Below are positions 9,270-17,655 of a DNA stretch of 64,000 bases, piece after piece. The position numbers and the translations under genes are program-made. The stretch covers positions 2,108,001-2,172,000 of the forward strand of contig NZ_CP109907.1 of assembly GCF_033097525.1 (NCBI RefSeq), given 5' to 3'. Under the pieces are notes generated by a model. The model was not told the origin of the DNA and searched no databases. It saw nothing but the letters and a program-made list of their open reading frames with translations. Positions within the stretch are counted from its first letter, which is position 1. Each line of letters begins with the position of its first letter. The stretch is from Sphingobacterium sp. UGAL515B_05. Its GTDB lineage: Bacteria; Bacteroidota; Bacteroidia; Sphingobacteriales; Sphingobacteriaceae.

Positions 9270-9337
9270 ACCCAAATTTAAAAAACAAATCGCAGATTTT
9301 TGTTTTGAAAAATGAAGTAAAATTAGTGGGAGAACTG

Positions 9338-9345
9338 TATTTTTG
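9338..9345 (+). promoter_or_regulatory. Possible -7 element for dcd (TATTTTTG)
   Basis: It matches TAnnTTTG 43 bases ahead of the chosen dcd start codon. No convincing -33 partner is seen. Confidence 0.35.
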
Positions 9346-9388
9346 AATTTGTATAGCATTGCCTGATGCTTTTGCTATTTTGATACAC

Positions 9389-9925
9389 ATGATTTTATCT
9401 GATAAAAGAATTCTCGAAGAGATTGAAAATGGCAGTATTGTCATTCAACCATTTGATCGTAAATGTTTGGGAACAAATTCCTACGATGTGCATTTGGGGA
9501 AATATTTGGCAACGTATGCAGACCGTGTACTGGATGCCAAGAAACACAATGAAATTCAGCATTTTGAAATCCCGGAAGAAGGTTTTGTATTGGAACCCAA
9601 TACCCTTTATTTAGGCGTTACGCAGGAATACACCGAAACGCATAAGCATGTTCCTTTTTTAGAGGGCAAATCGAGTACTGGTCGCTTAGGGATAGATATC
9701 CATGCAACTGCAGGGAAGGGTGACGTCGGTTTCTGTAATACCTGGACCTTGGAAATTTCGGTTGCCCAACCTGTTCGGGTTTACGCGGGAATGCCTATTG
9801 GACAATTGATCTATTTTGCTGTAGAAGGCGATATCGAGACATTTTATAATACCAAAGGTAACGCAAAATACAATGGCAAGACCATCCGTCCGGTGGAATC
9901 CATGATGTGGAAGAATAATTTCTGA
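9389..9925 (+). CDS. dcd: dCTP deaminase
   Basis: A 178-residue enzyme that deaminates dCTP to dUTP in thymidylate precursor synthesis. The start at 9389 gives MILSDKRILEEI, the usual N-terminus of the family; a longer frame from 9359 would add ten atypical residues. The body carries PFDRKCLGTNSYDVHLG, then EGKSSTGRLGIDIHATAG and WTLEI near residues 90-125, which hold the nucleotide-binding Ser/Arg and the catalytic Glu. I cannot tell from sequence alone whether it is mono- or bifunctional (DCD-DUT). The stop codon shares one base with the start of the next gene, so translation of the two is probably coupled. Confidence 0.95.
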   Translation: MILSDKRILEEIENGSIVIQPFDRKCLGTNSYDVHLGKYLATYADRVLDAKKHNEIQHFEIPEEGFVLEPNTLYLGVTQEYTETHKHVPFLEGKSSTGRLGIDIHATAGKGDVGFCNTWTLEISVAQPVRVYAGMPIGQLIYFAVEGDIETFYNTKGNAKYNGKTIRPVESMMWKNNF

Positions 9926-11034
9926 TGCGGAATATGGGATGGATTATTTTAGGGGCTCTATTGATTGTTCTCATCAGTGGAGTACTCTATTATTTTGTTC
10001 ATCCAATGTTTGGTGGAAATTTCAAAGGAGCTCGACTGGAGCGGATGAAACAGTCACCAAATTTTAAAAATGGTATTTTTCATAATCTCGAAGTAACGCC
10101 GTCGTTGAAAGGCGATGTCAATATGGCCTCTTTGCTGTGGGATTTCCTTTTCAACAAAAATCCCCACTTGAAACCGATCAACGTATTGCCTGCTATGGAA
10201 TGCGATTTAGCACATCTTCCCGCAGATGACGTTCTGATTTGGTTTGGTCACTCCTCCTACCTGTTGAAGTTAGATGGGAAATTAATATTGGTTGATCCGG
10301 TGTTTAGCCAAAATGCTTCTCCTATCCCAGGGAGCAATAAAGCATTTAAGATGTCTGTCGACTATGCGACGATGGTTTTTCCGAAAATTGACTATTTGTT
10401 TATCTCTCATGATCATTACGATCATCTGGACTATGAGACTGTTTTGAAATTGAGGGATAAAGTCGGTCGGGTGATTTGTGGTCTTGGCGTGGGGGCGCAT
10501 TTTGAATCTTGGGGATATAAGGCGGATCAGATCATCGAGGGTGATTGGTACGACCAGATAAAACTGGCGCCCGATTTTCAGGTAACCTTCACACCCGCAA
10601 GGCACTTTTCGGGACGAAGATTTACACGGAATAATACCTTGTGGACATCCTTTGTGCTAAAAACTTCCCAGTACACTATTTTCTTAGGTGGAGACAGCGG
10701 ATATGGTAAGCACTTCAAAAAGATAGGTGACCAGTTCGGTCCATTTGATTTAGCAATCTTGGAAAATGGCCAGTATAACGATGCCTGGCATTATATCCAT
10801 TCCTTACCTGACGAATGGGCTGCTGAAACGAAGGATCTGAAAGCTCAAGCTATTTTGCCCGTTCATTCTTCTAAGTTCGCGTTGGCTATGCACGACTGGA
10901 GAGAGCCAATGGAGAAATTTTACGAGACAGCGAACAAAGAACAGATCACTCTCCTTACGCCAAAAATAGGGGAAATGATCCATTTTAATAGATTAGATAC
11001 AGTATACGCGCCTTGGTGGCGTGATGTCAACTAA
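9925..11034 (+). CDS. MBL-fold metallo-hydrolase (NAPE-PLD / UlaG-like)
   Basis: A 369-residue metallo-beta-lactamase-fold hydrolase. An N-terminal membrane anchor (about residues 4-26, GWIILGALLIVLISGVLYYF) is followed by the hydrolase domain. The metal-binding motif is SHDHYDHLDY (H-x-H-x-D-H), preceded by WFGHSSYLL, and further ligands sit in ARHFSGR, GGDSGYG and LPVHSSKF. The closest named group is the NAPE-PLD-like phospholipase D family, so a phospholipid or phosphodiester substrate is plausible but unproven. It overlaps the dcd stop by one base. Its 3' end is only 4 bases from the convergent glycosyltransferase gene, with no terminator hairpin between them. Confidence 0.88.
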   Translation: MRNMGWIILGALLIVLISGVLYYFVHPMFGGNFKGARLERMKQSPNFKNGIFHNLEVTPSLKGDVNMASLLWDFLFNKNPHLKPINVLPAMECDLAHLPADDVLIWFGHSSYLLKLDGKLILVDPVFSQNASPIPGSNKAFKMSVDYATMVFPKIDYLFISHDHYDHLDYETVLKLRDKVGRVICGLGVGAHFESWGYKADQIIEGDWYDQIKLAPDFQVTFTPARHFSGRRFTRNNTLWTSFVLKTSQYTIFLGGDSGYGKHFKKIGDQFGPFDLAILENGQYNDAWHYIHSLPDEWAAETKDLKAQAILPVHSSKFALAMHDWREPMEKFYETANKEQITLLTPKIGEMIHFNRLDTVYAPWWRDVN

Positions 11035-11038
11035 AGAT

Positions 11039-12274
11039 CTATTTATTTTTTTCCTCAATCCATAAAGACATATATTTTGTGCTCTGCATCGTGTGGTGCA
11101 ACAATATCTGACTAATAAAGTTTTGTTGGCGGTGCCTGTCAATCTGCGCTTTTAACAAAGATAGATTCGTCATAAAGTCAGCCTGATACTTTCGTTTTTC
11201 ATAACGCTCGTTGATAATACGGATACCATGTTCTTGGGCTGTTTTCCAAAGATCTTCGTTTTCGTAAAGCTCGACAGTCTTTCGGCAGAAAGTTTCGGGA
11301 TTGTCTTCGATAAACCCATTCCAGTCCAAATTACCCTTCATGGCTTCTGCTCCAACTGTCGTGGTAACAGATGGTGTGCCGGTTTGCATGGCGTCGATAA
11401 ACTTTCCTTTTACGCCGGCACCAAATTGAATTGGAGCGACCAGTACACGGTAGTTTTCCATGGTAAGGCGAGCAGATTCCGCCCGTCCCTTGATCAGGAA
11501 ATTCTCTTTAGAGTTGTTTAACTGAAGTACTTTTTGGGTTGCATAGGCACCATAAATGTGCAATTCTACTTTGGGAAGCATCTTCCGTAATTGGGGCCAG
11601 ATTTGTGTTTTTAGATATTGAACCGTATGCCAGTTCGGCTCATGGATAAAATTTCCGATAAATAGTAAGTTCTTCCGCTCTTCAAAGGGCTCCCATTGAT
11701 TAATTTCAGTAGAACTGATCTCATTTTCCAGGAAAGGGAGGTAATAGAGGATGTCGGGTGAAATTCGAAATTCTTCGATAAGAATCTTCATTTCGGATTC
11801 GGAGATAATCAAGGACAGGTCACTTCGCAGAATAGAGGCAATTTCCCGTTTAGCGGTGTCTGTAAATAACTCTTGAAAGGAGAAATCGCCTTTATTTTTG
11901 ACGGACGCCTGTCTCGCCTGGCGTAAAAAATGCAAGTCTTCCGTGTCGAGTATGCGGAGTGCATGGGGACAATACTGTGCGACACGCCAACCATATTGTT
12001 CTTCTACCATAAAACGATCGAAAACAACAATATCGGGCTTTAGTTGAGTAATAAAATCGTCAAAGCTATCGCTATTGAGCACGATTGCTTGCTCATGCAC
12101 ACCAAGAGACTGCAAAGGGGCACTATAAGGTGACTTCGCAGCAGCCGAAGCAAATGTAATGTGATAAGAGCGGGTCGTGAACGTTTCAATTAATTGCATC
12201 ATGCGAAAGCCCGCTGCTGAAGATGTTGGCTCTGGCCACACAAGTCCGATGAACAAAACCTTTTTCTCTTTCAT
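11039..12274 (-). CDS. Glycosyltransferase (GT-B fold, group 1/GT4-like)
   Basis: A 411-residue glycosyltransferase. The N-terminal Rossmann half starts KVLFIGLVWPEPTSSAAGFR, with the glycine-rich acceptor-side loop. The C-terminal half has FIGNFIHEPNWHTVQYL and the GAGVKGKFIDAMQTGTPSVT segment, where E/G-rich nucleotide-sugar binding is expected. It has no signal peptide and should work in the cytoplasm or at the inner membrane face, adding sugar to a surface glycan or lipid. It stands alone rather than in a polysaccharide cluster, so the acceptor is unknown. The start at 12274 fits the family N-terminus. Confidence 0.85.
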   Translation of the reverse strand: MKEKKVLFIGLVWPEPTSSAAGFRMMQLIETFTTRSYHITFASAAAKSPYSAPLQSLGVHEQAIVLNSDSFDDFITQLKPDIVVFDRFMVEEQYGWRVAQYCPHALRILDTEDLHFLRQARQASVKNKGDFSFQELFTDTAKREIASILRSDLSLIISESEMKILIEEFRISPDILYYLPFLENEISSTEINQWEPFEERKNLLFIGNFIHEPNWHTVQYLKTQIWPQLRKMLPKVELHIYGAYATQKVLQLNNSKENFLIKGRAESARLTMENYRVLVAPIQFGAGVKGKFIDAMQTGTPSVTTTVGAEAMKGNLDWNGFIEDNPETFCRKTVELYENEDLWKTAQEHGIRIINERYEKRKYQADFMTNLSLLKAQIDRHRQQNFISQILLHHTMQSTKYMSLWIEEKNK

Positions 12275-12399
12275 GCAGGAAAATTACTGATTAATGTGAA
12301 AAGAATTTACGAAAAATTAACAATTAGTCATTTTCAAACGATTAGCTTTATTTTAGTGTTTATACTATATTTAAAGGTTATTCATCATTAAACGATCAT

Positions 12400-14994
12400 A
12401 TGGCCAAAACTATTGCCCAACGGATTCGACATTTTTCGCCAAAGACCTATTGGAAGGAATTAATAGCTGTTTTGGTTATCTTATTGGCCTTCGTATTTTT
12501 TAGAAATGAGCGGAAGGAGCTTGCGGCAATTCTTCCGCAGTTGCGCGCAGCCAACTTAACCTGGGTTTCGGTAGGCGTTGGAATTACCATCGTCTATATT
12601 GTGCTTCAGGGATTGATGTATGTGCAGAGTTTTAAAGCGATCGGCCTTTCTATTAATCTGAGAATCGCCATTGATCTTTTCCTGAAGAGAAATTTACTCA
12701 GCGTGTTTCTACCTGCGGGCGGGATTAGTTCTTTGGCATATACAACAACGGAGTTGCGGAAAAGAAATTTGAATACAACGCAAATTCACCAAGCAGGGGC
12801 GCTGTATGGCTATGTCGGACTACTGACGGTCTTTATGATTGGTGTACCTGTTATATTGTATACGATCTGGCATAATAAAAATTTTGGTGATGCCTGGATC
12901 TCATTGGTGGTTTTGGGACTGCTCCTGGCTGTCGTATTTTGGCTTGTTTGGTCTTTTCGAACACACAAAGGCATTTATCGTTGGGTCGAATTAAAGTTTC
13001 CTGCTGTAGCCTCTAACATCGATGAAATATTTTCAGGGGAAGTCAAGCTAAAATATTTGTTGGGTACCATGTTGGCGTCCATGGTCGTCGAATGTTGCGG
13101 TATTGCCCATGCTTTTGTAAGTATGTATGCTCTTGGTTTGGACCACTCCTTCGAGGCTGCGGCTATTGCCTATACTGTTTCGGTCGTATTGATGATTGTT
13201 TCTCCTTTTCTACGGGGCCTTGGGGCTGTAGAGCTGACCATGCTGTATATTTTTAAAGCGTACGGCTACTCGCAGGCAGAAGGATTGGGCATTACAATTC
13301 TCTATCGGGCATTCGAATTTTGGCTTCCATTACTCTTGGGAATCCTTGCCTTTGCATGGCGTGGTAAGCAATTGCTGGCACGTATTGGACCGGCGTTGCT
13401 TATATTTTTCTTAGGCGTGGTAAATCTTGTTTCCGTATTGACACCACCATTGGCTGATCGTATGAAACTTGATCGTTTTTATTTACCGCTAGAAGCAATT
13501 CATGCTTCTAAATTTATGGTATTGGTTTTGGGCTTAGGACTATTGGTTACTTCAGCCTACTTGATTAAAGGTTTCCGTATTGCGTTCTGGATCGCCGTGG
13601 TGTTTAGTGCCTTGTCGCTGTTTGGACATGTGTTTAAGGCATTGGACTATGAAGAGGCATCGGTTGCTTTATCGACCTTGATTTTATTGGCAATGAGCTA
13701 TAAACAATATCGCATCAAGAGTAATATTCGCTGGGTAAGAATTGGGTTTATCACATTTTTTGTCGCGCTGATAGCGATATGCCTGTTTGATGTGTTGAGT
13801 TTTTACTTCATTGATAAGCAACATTTCGGGCTAGACTTTACATGGGGACAATCAATATATCATACGGCACGGAGTTTTCTGTTGTTTGCAGACGATGAAT
13901 TGATGCCACAAACAGCTTTTGGTCAGGAATTCCTACGCATTACTCAAGTGCTTGGGCTTTTTTGCTGGTTCCTCTTGATATATGCCCTCGCACGACCCCG
14001 TCTCATTGATGGTGAAGATTCCAGTAAATCTGAAATCGACCGTGCGGAACAATTATTGCTCGAATTTGGGCAGTCTCCGATGGATTTTTTTAAACTGGGA
14101 AAAGATAAGAGCCTATTTTTTTCGGAAATATCGGAAGGGTTTACGGCGTATCGCCTGGCTAACGAATTTGCTATTGTATTAGACGAACCTGTGTGTGAAC
14201 AGGGAGATAAGGAAGAGTTGGTTCAGGAATTTGATGCATACTGTTATGCAAATGGATTAAAAGCTGTTTATTATCGTGTGGATGAGAATAGCTTGGTTCA
14301 TTTTTCTTCCCTGCGCAAACAAAAGATTACCATTGGGCAGGAGGCAGTACTCGAGCTAGATACATTTAAGCTAGAGGGGAAAGACCGTAAGTCTTTGCGT
14401 AATGGCCTTAATGCAATTCAAAAGAAAGGTTTCACCACGGAAGTGTTGAAAGCACCTCAGAAGAAAGAAGTTATTGATGAATTGAAGGTAATCTCCGATG
14501 AGTGGTTGCGAGCGTTTGAGAAAAAAGAAATGGTTTTTTCTCAAGGCATGTTTGATGAAAATGAGCTTATTTCACAGGATATTATTGTGCTGAAAAATGA
14601 AGCAAACCATATCGTTGCCTTTCTGAATATTATTCCGGATTATGCGAAAGATGAATGCACTTATGATATGATCCGGAAATCTCTTGAAGCTCCGGGCGGA
14701 AGCATGGATGCCTTGATCGTTGAGCTCATCGCGTATGCTAAAACTCAAAAATATGTCTACTTAAATTTGGGAATGGTACCAATGACAGGTTTTGGTGCGA
14801 CCGATAGTCCTGCAGAAAAGATTATGAAATTTGCTTCAACGCGGTTGGGCAACTTTAAACATTATCATAGCCTGCGCGACTTTAAAGAGAAGTATGCGAC
14901 TTTTTGGGAAAATAAATACCTTATATTTGATAACGATTTTGATCTCTTACAACTTCCGGTAGCAATGGTCAAAGTGATGAAACCGAATGAATAG
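12400..14994 (+). CDS. mprF: Phosphatidylglycerol lysyltransferase (MprF-like) flippase-synthase
   Basis: An 864-residue two-part membrane protein. Residues about 1-530 contain a long series of transmembrane segments (about 14), with the MprF flippase region (VFLPAGGISSLAYTTTELRK near 105-125; SPFLRGLGAVELTMLYIFKA near 270-290). Residues about 545-850 form the cytosolic DUF2156 aminoacyl-transferase domain (FFKLGKDKSLFFSEISEGFT; KSLRNGLNAIQKKGF; LNLGMVPMTGFG). The enzyme moves lysine or another amino acid from tRNA to phosphatidylglycerol and flips the product, lowering surface negative charge and giving resistance to cationic peptides. The amino acid used cannot be read from sequence. The next gene, 21 bases on, is an AcvB/VirJ hydrolase, which supports a lipid-aminoacylation role. 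Confidence 0.92.
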   Translation: MAKTIAQRIRHFSPKTYWKELIAVLVILLAFVFFRNERKELAAILPQLRAANLTWVSVGVGITIVYIVLQGLMYVQSFKAIGLSINLRIAIDLFLKRNLLSVFLPAGGISSLAYTTTELRKRNLNTTQIHQAGALYGYVGLLTVFMIGVPVILYTIWHNKNFGDAWISLVVLGLLLAVVFWLVWSFRTHKGIYRWVELKFPAVASNIDEIFSGEVKLKYLLGTMLASMVVECCGIAHAFVSMYALGLDHSFEAAAIAYTVSVVLMIVSPFLRGLGAVELTMLYIFKAYGYSQAEGLGITILYRAFEFWLPLLLGILAFAWRGKQLLARIGPALLIFFLGVVNLVSVLTPPLADRMKLDRFYLPLEAIHASKFMVLVLGLGLLVTSAYLIKGFRIAFWIAVVFSALSLFGHVFKALDYEEASVALSTLILLAMSYKQYRIKSNIRWVRIGFITFFVALIAICLFDVLSFYFIDKQHFGLDFTWGQSIYHTARSFLLFADDELMPQTAFGQEFLRITQVLGLFCWFLLIYALARPRLIDGEDSSKSEIDRAEQLLLEFGQSPMDFFKLGKDKSLFFSEISEGFTAYRLANEFAIVLDEPVCEQGDKEELVQEFDAYCYANGLKAVYYRVDENSLVHFSSLRKQKITIGQEAVLELDTFKLEGKDRKSLRNGLNAIQKKGFTTEVLKAPQKKEVIDELKVISDEWLRAFEKKEMVFSQGMFDENELISQDIIVLKNEANHIVAFLNIIPDYAKDECTYDMIRKSLEAPGGSMDALIVELIAYAKTQKYVYLNLGMVPMTGFGATDSPAEKIMKFASTRLGNFKHYHSLRDFKEKYATFWENKYLIFDNDFDLLQLPVAMVKVMKPNE

Positions 14995-15015
14995 CTTCGT
15001 GTAGATCTCATACAG

Positions 15016-15684
15016 ATGAAAAAATTAGCCACTTTATTTATAATTGGTAGCATAGCATTTCACGCTTTTGCTCAACAACGTTTAATTGACATGAAATACT
15101 GGAATAATAAAGCGGCACTCCCCCTGGTTCTCTATCTGAGTGGAGATGGAGGATTCAATTCGTTCTCAAATAAGCTCTGTGAGCTGATTGCTGGAGCAGG
15201 ATATACGGTGGCAGCTATCGATTCTAAAAGCTATTTCTGGAAGAAGAAAAGCCCGAATGAGATCGCAGGAGATATTTCTAATACCTTGAAGACTTTGCTA
15301 TCCTCACGGCAGAATATGCGTCTTTTCATCGTTGGGTATTCATTTGGAGCAGATGCGGTCCCTTTTATTATTAACCGCTTGGATCCAGTTGTTAAAAAAA
15401 ATGTAAAGAGCGTTGTGCTTTTGGAACCATCCGTGTCTACAGATCTGGAGATCCATATCGCTGATATTTTAGGCCGTAGTAATACAAAGCGAAGTCTTGA
15501 TGTCATCTCTGAAATCAATCGCATGGATGGAGTCAAAACGGGCGTCATTCTCGGTGACGACGAAGCCGATTTTCCTGTACAAAAAATAACACTTAAGAAT
15601 TTTACAAAAAAATACCTCTCCGGGGGCCATCATTTTAGTGGGAATGCAGACCCGGTAGCGAAGAATACAGTCGCACTTTTCTAA
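15016..15684 (+). CDS. AcvB/VirJ-family serine hydrolase
   Basis: A 222-residue secreted alpha/beta-hydrolase with a signal peptide ending after FHAFA. Family marks are LYLSGDGGFNSFS near residue 40, the nucleophile elbow VGYSFGAD near residue 109, and SGGHHFSG near residue 210 carrying the likely catalytic His. In Agrobacterium the homologue AcvB hydrolyses lysyl-phosphatidylglycerol and its gene is joined to the lysyl-PG synthase gene lpiA. Here the gene follows mprF by 21 bases, the same arrangement, so I infer it trims aminoacylated phosphatidylglycerol in the periplasm. It is shorter than AcvB and matches the single-domain VirJ size. Confidence is high for family and moderate for substrate. 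Confidence 0.82.
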   Translation: MKKLATLFIIGSIAFHAFAQQRLIDMKYWNNKAALPLVLYLSGDGGFNSFSNKLCELIAGAGYTVAAIDSKSYFWKKKSPNEIAGDISNTLKTLLSSRQNMRLFIVGYSFGADAVPFIINRLDPVVKKNVKSVVLLEPSVSTDLEIHIADILGRSNTKRSLDVISEINRMDGVKTGVILGDDEADFPVQKITLKNFTKKYLSGGHHFSGNADPVAKNTVALF

Positions 15685-15858
15685 TCGGGCGGGGTTGTTG
15701 TCTGCTAGCTTTCCTTTATGGTGGTTATACAGTCGCGATAGTCCTTTTCCCGTATTAAGATCAGTGAAAGCTTTAATTCGATTCATATTTCTTGTCCTAC
15801 ATCAAGTGAATTAAATAAAGAAGATCTTAATTTTGATTTAGAATTTAAATAGACAATT

Positions 15859-16899
15859 ATGGAATTAGGAATAGGAATGTTTGGTGACTCGAGGATAGAT
15901 CCTGTTACAGGTCAGATCCAGGCGCCACAAGATCGAATGAAAGAAATCATTGAAGAGATTAAGCTTATGGATCAAGTAGGCTTAGATTTCTATGGAATAG
16001 GGGAGCATCACCGTGCAGATTATGCTGTTGCAGCACCCGAAATTATCTTGGCTGCAGCTTCTACAGTTACCAAAAATATTAAGTTGGGTAGCGCGGTCTC
16101 GGTATTAAGTTCTGCCGATCCCGTCAAATTATTCCAGGATTTTGCTACGGTCGATCTTTTATCCGATGGACGGGCTGAACTGATGGCCGGAAGAGGTTCT
16201 TTCATTGAGTCCTTTCCCTTATTTGGTTATGATCTGAAAGATTATTCCGAATTATTTGAGGAAAAACTTGAACTTTTGTTACTTTTAAACAAGCAAAATC
16301 CGATCACTTGGCGTGGTAAATTTAGAGCGCCGCTAATCAATCAAGAAGTCTTCCCACGGCCTAAAAATGGATCACTGCCAATTTGGGTTGCCGTAGGTGG
16401 TACGACCTCTTCTGTTATCCGTGCGGGAAAACTAGGTTTACCAGTCATGTTTGCTATCATCGGGGGTATGTACGAAAGCTTCGACCACTTATTTGATATG
16501 TACCGCCAAGCGTATGAAGATAATGGGCATGATATGGCTAATTTTCAAGTTGGCGTGCACATGCATGCGTTCTTTGGTGACAATAGTACCCAAATAGCCG
16601 ATTATTATTATCCTGTTTACTCTTCTCAAATGGATCGCATAGGGGCGAGCCGCGGATGGCCTTCGTATCAGCGTACACAATATGACTTTGGCCGTTCTTC
16701 AAGGGGGCACCTCATTGTTGGGGATGCTAATTATGCCGTAGATAAAATCTTGCAAATACAGGAGAAATTCGGATTGACACGTTTCTCTGCACATATGGAT
16801 GTTGGGGCTCCTGGGCATAAAGAAATGCTCCGTTCTATAGAGATCTACGGCGAAAAAATAGCGCCTGAAATTCGAAAAGCTTTACATAAAGATGCCTAA
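15859..16899 (+). CDS. LLM-class flavin-dependent oxidoreductase
   Basis: A 346-residue bacterial-luciferase-like monooxygenase. The TIM-barrel N-terminus shows MDQVGLDFYGIGEHHRADYA, the conserved GxGEHH motif, followed by KLGSAVSVLSSADPVKLFQD and LSDGRAELMAGRGS, typical of the CE1758/YhbW-like subgroup. Such enzymes use FMNH2 and oxygen to oxidise small substrates, but the substrate here is unknown. It has no signal peptide and is cytoplasmic. A sequence TAATTTTG at 15828-15835 resembles a -7 element, but no good -33 box is seen. It is a single gene, unlinked in function to its neighbours. Confidence 0.9.
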   Translation: MELGIGMFGDSRIDPVTGQIQAPQDRMKEIIEEIKLMDQVGLDFYGIGEHHRADYAVAAPEIILAAASTVTKNIKLGSAVSVLSSADPVKLFQDFATVDLLSDGRAELMAGRGSFIESFPLFGYDLKDYSELFEEKLELLLLLNKQNPITWRGKFRAPLINQEVFPRPKNGSLPIWVAVGGTTSSVIRAGKLGLPVMFAIIGGMYESFDHLFDMYRQAYEDNGHDMANFQVGVHMHAFFGDNSTQIADYYYPVYSSQMDRIGASRGWPSYQRTQYDFGRSSRGHLIVGDANYAVDKILQIQEKFGLTRFSAHMDVGAPGHKEMLRSIEIYGEKIAPEIRKALHKDA

Positions 16900-16936
16900 A
16901 GAGCGATTATCATTTTTTTAACGCTGAGATATTCGC

Positions 16937-16944
16937 TACCTTTG
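16937..16944 (+). promoter_or_regulatory. -7 promoter element of miaE (TACCTTTG)
   Basis: A full TAnnTTTG match 25 bases ahead of the miaE ATG. The -33 position holds only a T run, so the promoter assignment rests on the -7 box. Confidence 0.55.
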
Positions 16945-16969
16945 TGGCGTAAATCATTTTGAGAGTAAG

Positions 16970-17551
16970 ATGCTTGGATTAAAGTTGTTGACAGATCCGC
17001 GATGGGCAAACATCGCAGAAGGAAATTTAGAAGAAATTTTGACTGATCATGCCTGGTGTGAACAGAAGGCTGCTTCGAATGCAATATCATTAATCACAAA
17101 CAACTCAGAACACGAAGATTTAGTGCATGAACTGACAGCAATTGCCATCGAAGAGATGGAACATTTTAAGATGGTTATTGATATCATCAAAGAACGTGGC
17201 TATACCTTGGGGCGTGAACGGAAAGATGATTATGTTGGTCAATTGATGAAATTCTCTAAAAAAGACGGCAGTAGAAATATGGCTTTTATTGATCGTTTAT
17301 TATTTGCGGCAATGATCGAAGCCCGTAGCTGCGAACGTTTTAGAGTGCTGTCACAAAATATTCAGGATAAAGAGCTTGCGAAGTTTTACCATGATTTAAT
17401 GGTATCCGAAGCAAATCATTATACAACATTTTTGAATTTTGCACGCAAATATACCGTAGACGTTGATGTAGAAAAGCGTTGGAAGGAGTGGTTGGATTTT
17501 GAAGGGAAGCTGATTCAGTCGTACGGAAGTAAAGAAGCCATTCATGGCTAA
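16970..17551 (+). CDS. miaE: tRNA-(ms2io6A37) hydroxylase MiaE
   Basis: A 193-residue di-iron hydroxylase that acts on the isopentenyl group of the modified adenosine at tRNA position 37. The ferritin-like four-helix bundle shows all expected iron ligands: Glu31, Glu62-x-x-His65 (EEMEHF), Glu117 (IEARSCERF) and Glu147-x-x-His150 (SEANHY). The length matches the Bacteroidota form. The gene has its own promoter and a strong terminator at 17598, so it is a single unit. The next gene, rlmN, also modifies RNA, including tRNA position 37, so the two may be placed together for a reason. Confidence 0.93.
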   Translation: MLGLKLLTDPRWANIAEGNLEEILTDHAWCEQKAASNAISLITNNSEHEDLVHELTAIAIEEMEHFKMVIDIIKERGYTLGRERKDDYVGQLMKFSKKDGSRNMAFIDRLLFAAMIEARSCERFRVLSQNIQDKELAKFYHDLMVSEANHYTTFLNFARKYTVDVDVEKRWKEWLDFEGKLIQSYGSKEAIHG

Positions 17552-17597
17552 TTGGATCTTGCTCCTACCTATTTTAAAACACATACATAACAGTTGT

Positions 17598-17627
17598 CCC
17601 GTTCTATTTCTTAGAACGGGATTTTTT
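17598..17627 (+). terminator. Terminator of miaE
   Basis: A perfect 9-bp stem (CCCGTTCTA 17598-17606, TAGAACGGG 17612-17620) with a TTTCT loop is followed by A and six T. Confidence 0.92.
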
Positions 17628-17643
17628 GTCACTTATTTATTCT

Positions 17644-17651
17644 TATCTTTG
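17644..17651 (+). promoter_or_regulatory. -7 element abutting the rlmN start codon (TATCTTTG)
   Basis: A full TAnnTTTG match that ends only 4 bases before the GTG chosen as the rlmN start, so transcription would begin at or beside the start codon. A TTG at 17626-17628 is 15 bases upstream, a short spacing. Confidence 0.5.
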
Positions 17652-17655
17652 TACC

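Noticed and set aside
9273..9280. TAAATTTG on the minus strand as the promoter of the phosphopantetheinyl transferase gene
   Set aside because: It ends only 3 bases from the start codon and has no TTG at the -33 distance; it is as likely a chance match in AT-rich DNA.
12400..14994. mprF as a horizontally acquired resistance gene
   Set aside because: Base composition and codon use look like those of its neighbours and there are no mobile-element signs nearby.
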